Of a stretch of DNA of 64,000 nt, positions 61,102-64,000 are shown piece after piece. Within the stretch, counting starts at the first letter, position 1; each line of letters begins with the position of its first letter. The DNA comes from Myotis daubentonii (Eukaryota; Chordata; Mammalia; Chiroptera; Vespertilionidae): assembly GCF_963259705.1 (NCBI RefSeq), contig NC_081847.1, positions 70,701,754-70,765,753 of the forward strand, written 5' to 3'. The translations under genes were made by a program, and so were the position numbers. The notes under the pieces were generated by a model. It searched no databases, was not told the origin of the DNA, and saw only the letters and a list, made by a program, of their open reading frames with translations.

Positions 61102-63069
61102 CAGAGATGTTTTTTTGTTGTTGTTGTTTTTTTTGTCTTTTTTTTTCTTTTTTTTTAAATTAAATCTTTATTGTTCAGATTATTACATTTGTTCCTCTTT
61201 CCCCCCCCCCCCATATCTCCCCTCCTCCCAGTTCCCGCCCCACCCTCCGCCCTCACTCCCCACCCACTGTCCTCATCCATAGGTCCACGATTTTTGTCCA
61301 GTCTCTTCCCACATCTCCCACACCCCTTTCCCCCCCAAGAATAGTCAGTCCATTCCCTTTCTATGTCCCTGATTCTATTATAATCAACAGTTCATTCTGT
61401 TCATCAGATTATTAATTCACTTGATTCTTAGATTCACTTGTTGATAGATGCATATTTGTTGTTCATAATGTGTATCTTTACCTTTTTCTTCCTCTTCCTC
61501 TTCTTAAAGGATACCTTTCAGCATTTCATATAATCCTGGTTTGGTGGTGATGAACTCCTTTAGCTTTTCCTTATCTGTGAAGCTCTTTATCTGACCTTCA
61601 ATTCTGAATGATAGCTTTGCTGGATAAAGTAATCTTGGTTGTAGGTTCTTGGTATTCATCACTTTGAATATTTCTTGCCACTCCCTTCTGGCCTGCAAAG
61701 TTTCTGTTGAGAAATCAGCTGACAGTCGTATGGGTATTCCCTTGTAGGTAACTGAGTTTCTTTCTCTTGCTGTTTTTAAGATTCTCTCTTTATCTTTTGC
61801 TCTTGGCATTTTAATTATGATGTGTCTTGGTGTGGTCCTCTTTGGATTCCTTTTGTTTGGGGTTCTCCGCGCTTCTTGGACCTGTAAGTCCATTTCTTTC
61901 ACCAGGTGGGGGAAGTTTTCTGTCATTATTTCTTCAAATAGGTTTTCAATATCTTGCTCTCTCTCATCTTCTGGCACCCCTATAATTCTGATGTTGGTAC
62001 GCTTGAAGCTGTCCCAGAGGCTCCTTACACTATCCTCGCATTTTTGGATTCTTTTTTCATTTTGTTTTTCCGGTTGGATGTTTTTTGCTTCCTCGCAGTT
62101 CAAATCATTGACTTGATTCTTGCGCTCCTCTGGTATGCTGTCGGGCGTCTGTATAATATTCGTTATTTCAGTCCGTGTATGCTTAATTTCTCGTTGGTCC
62201 CCCAATATAAGATCGAGGGTCTTATTAGTTTTCGTGTAGATCTCATTAAGTTTATCGACAGCTTCTAAACAGTTCTTGAGAGACCTTAAAAGTGTGGTTC
62301 TGAACTCTATTTCTTCCATTGACAATTTTGTCCTGTTTCTTTGTCTCCGCATTTTGTTATGCTTCCTTGGTGTACCCCCTAGTGGTCTTTGTTCGCAGTC
62401 TTATAGATAAATCTTGATTGTTGTAGCTAATTCCAGGGAGGGTTTGACCTCCAGGCCAAGTGGCTATGAGATTCAGCTGTGTCAGCGGTGAGAGAACTTC
62501 TGTCCTCTAGGGAGGTGCTCATCTAGCCTTTGCCTGAGGCTATCCGGCAAATGCCTCTGTGCAGGGCTTGGGCGGGGCAGGTCACACAGGATCAACAGGG
62601 TGGGCCGAAGAGAGCAGTTATGGCAGCTCTCAGTCCTGTCCCCAGGGGCTCTGCCTCTCTGAGTCCCAGCACCCGCTGCAAAGCTGGGAGAGAAAGCTGC
62701 ACTCGCTCTGACCGAAGCCAGACAGTCCCGCTTCTCCCGTTTGAGTGTGGGTCCCTAAAGACTCGCCCGGATCTGGTGCTCAGAGTCTGCGACTCCCTCC
62801 CGATTGAAAACAACAACCGCGCCCTCCGCCGCCAGCCCGCTCTGCGCACTCCGCACCTCAGAATTTGACTTCAGCACTGCGCCTCCTCTGAGTGTCCGTG
62901 TGCGTTTCTCTTTCCTCCTAGTTGTAGGACTTCCACTCAGCCAGCGTTCCTGTGGTTCTGGGTGATGTCCGTTCCGTGTTTTAGTTTCACTTTTGAAGTA
63001 GTTGTTCAAAGCAGCAAACTCCGCGTTAACCTATGCCGCCATCTTGGTTCTCTCCCAGAGATGTTTTTT
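61102..63069 (-). mobile_element. Full-length half-LINE (HAL1-like) with target duplications
   Basis: A minus-strand element, about 1.94 kb between the repeats. The 5' end near 63055 reads AGAACCAAGATGGCGGC, the typical L1 5' start. A roughly 700-bp 5' UTR precedes an intact ORF1 (62352-61504). The 3' region of about 360 bp has the L1 G-rich tract (C run at 61201-61212 on plus) and ends in an A-rich tail. No ORF2 (endonuclease/reverse transcriptase) is present. Perfect 14-bp duplication CAGAGATGTTTTTT at 61102-61115 and 63056-63069; the minus strand there reads TTTTAAAAAAC, an L1 endonuclease-type target. Mobilisation would need reverse transcriptase from an L1 acting in trans (inference). 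Confidence 0.9.
61504..62352 (-). CDS. LINE ORF1 protein of the HAL1-like element, intact
   Basis: Uninterrupted 282-aa frame. Residues 1-110 are charged and coiled-coil-like (EEIEFRTTLLRSLKNCLEAV). An RRM-like core has NIRIIGVPEDEREQDIENLF at about 121-140, followed by ENFPHL. The C-terminal domain has PRHIIIKM, KDKERILKTARE, PIRLSADFS and ARREWQEIF. These match the nucleic-acid chaperone of L1 elements that coats the RNA as trimers. Length is near or a little below usual L1 ORF1p (about 340 aa). It begins at the first in-frame ATG. This is not a host gene. Confidence 0.92.
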   Translation of the reverse strand: MRRQRNRTKLSMEEIEFRTTLLRSLKNCLEAVDKLNEIYTKTNKTLDLILGDQREIKHTRTEITNIIQTPDSIPEERKNQVNDLNCEEAKNIQPEKQNEKRIQKCEDSVRSLWDSFKRTNIRIIGVPEDEREQDIENLFEEIMTENFPHLVKEMDLQVQEARRTPNKRNPKRTTPRHIIIKMPRAKDKERILKTARERNSVTYKGIPIRLSADFSTETLQARREWQEIFKVMNTKNLQPRLLYPAKLSFRIEGQIKSFTDKEKLKEFITTKPGLYEMLKGIL

Positions 63070-63082
63070 AAAAGGCAAAACA

Positions 63083-63290
63083 TGCCCTAGCTGGTTTGGC
63101 TTGGTGGATAGAGCCTTGGCCTGTGGACTGAAGGGTCTCGGGTTTGATTCCGGTCAAGGGCACATGCCCAGGTTGCAGGCTCGATCCCCAGTAGGGGGCG
63201 TGCAGGAGGCAGCCTCTTTCTTTGATGTTTCTATCTCTCTCCCTTCCTCTCTGAAATCAATAAAAATATATTTAAGAATAAATAAATAAA
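63083..63290 (+). mobile_element. Ves SINE, sense
   Basis: GCCCTAGCTGGTTTGGCTTG, GGTTTGATTCCGGTCAAGGG, tail GAAATCAATAAAAATATATT. The usual CAATGATTCTCTCTC stretch is shortened. Confidence 0.93.
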
Positions 63291-63299
63291 GACAGTGGT

Positions 63300-63630
63300 A
63301 GCACACTATGGTCCAAGGCCAAATCTAGCTTGCTGCCTGTTTATGTACAGTCTATAAGCTAAGAATCGTTTTACTTTCCCACATGGTTGGGGGGAAAAAT
63401 CAAAAGAAAAATAATATTTGTGACACATGATATGAAATTCAGACTTCTGTGTCAAATAAAGTTTTCTTGGAACATGGCCATGTGTTCTAGTGCGTGTCCC
63501 ATGTGTTGCCGATGGCTGCTTTCACGCTACAATGACATAGTTGAGTAGACGCAATGGTGACCATATGGCATGCAAAGCCAAAAATATTTATGATCTGGCC
63601 CTGTACAGAGATATGTGCTAGAAATGTCAT
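63300..63630. other. Intergenic, no gene recognised
   Basis: Words such as GCAAAGCCAAAAATATTTAT and CTGGCCCTGTACAGA recall an old interspersed DNA repeat; not assigned. Confidence 0.35.
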
Positions 63631-63633
63631 GTG

Positions 63634-63811
63634 TTGTCCAATACAGTAACCAGCCACTAGCTTCATGTGGCTATCAAATACTTGAAATATGACTAGTGCA
63701 TGTGGCTAAGGACCTGAAAGTTTCATTAATTAAATAAATTTTATTTCCATTTAATTAATTTACCTTTAAATAGCTGCATGCGGCAGAGGCTGCAGTATTG
63801 GATGGCACAGC
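63634..63811. repeat. Ancient interspersed repeat, copy 3 of 3
   Basis: TTGTCCAATACAGTAACCAG, CTTGAAATATGACTAGTGCA and GTATTGGATGGCACAGCTG; same family as 14784-15110. Confidence 0.6.
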
Positions 63812-64000
63812 TGTAGAGATAACAGGAGGGCATCTAGACGGGGAGACACCACAGATTGCCCCGAAAGCAGAGAGATTACGTGAAAAGGTACCTATGAAGA
63901 CTGATGCCCTGCCCTGCCTCCTCCTCTCAGGCTTTTATCCCCACCTAGATTCCAGGATGCTGGCAGGGAGGGTTATACTCTGCTCAGAAGAAACCAGAAG
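63812..64000. other. Window edge, nothing recognised
   Basis: No frame, repeat or signal that I can support. Confidence 0.4.

Noticed and set aside
61817..62268. Plus-strand frames of about 100 codons
   Set aside because: Antisense to the intact LINE ORF1, which explains the sequence fully.
47700..64000. A further host gene such as the next one expected beyond YWHAB
   Set aside because: No exon-like frame with splice sites and family resemblance was found; the neighbouring gene probably starts beyond the window.

Overview
The window is mammalian nuclear DNA, most likely from a vesper bat (Vespertilionidae). Genes have GT-AG introns. At least seventeen tRNA-derived Ves-type SINEs are present, with an RNA polymerase III box ending GGTTCGATTCC and a tail AATCAATAAA. 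Besides LINEs there are several young-looking DNA-transposon types: hAT, mariner, piggyBac, pogo and a Helitron. That mixture is characteristic of vesper bats and rare in other mammals. The species call is an inference from repeats.

Genes in order. (1) 1-406, plus strand: the last two coding exons of TOMM34, then its 3' UTR to about 1240. (2) 3585-24236, minus strand: a complete 14-exon PABPC1L, encoding a cytoplasmic poly(A)-binding protein of the oocyte/embryo type (627 aa predicted). It is tail-to-tail with TOMM34. All splice sites are GT-AG and exon phases close exactly. Its final exon seems to carry a small frameshift relative to the family. (3) 27527-32477, minus strand: the complete coding region of YWHAB (14-3-3 beta, 246 aa) in five exons. 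A non-coding first exon lies about 14.6 kb upstream in a CpG island at 46.7-47.7 kb. The order TOMM34-PABPC1L-YWHAB matches the conserved mammalian block known from human chromosome 20q13.

From 47.7 kb to the end I find no host gene. This part is intergenic and built largely of repeats: antisense L1 fragments, an MLT1-like LTR nested in an L1, a pogo-like transposon fossil, Ves SINEs, and at 61116-63055 a structurally complete half-LINE (HAL1-like). The last has an intact 282-codon ORF1, no ORF2 and perfect 14-bp target duplications.

The three genes act separately (mitochondrial import co-chaperone, mRNA poly(A) binding, phosphoprotein adaptor), and nothing suggests an operon or novel multi-gene system. 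The most noteworthy items are the mobile elements with readable insertion histories (HAL1, twin-primed L1, Helitron, piggyBac MITE, near-perfect hAT palindrome, pogo BrkDBD relic), the PABPC1L C-terminal change, and an unassigned direct repeat in PABPC1L introns. No computation was run; repeat family names come from recognised motifs and should be read with the confidences given.
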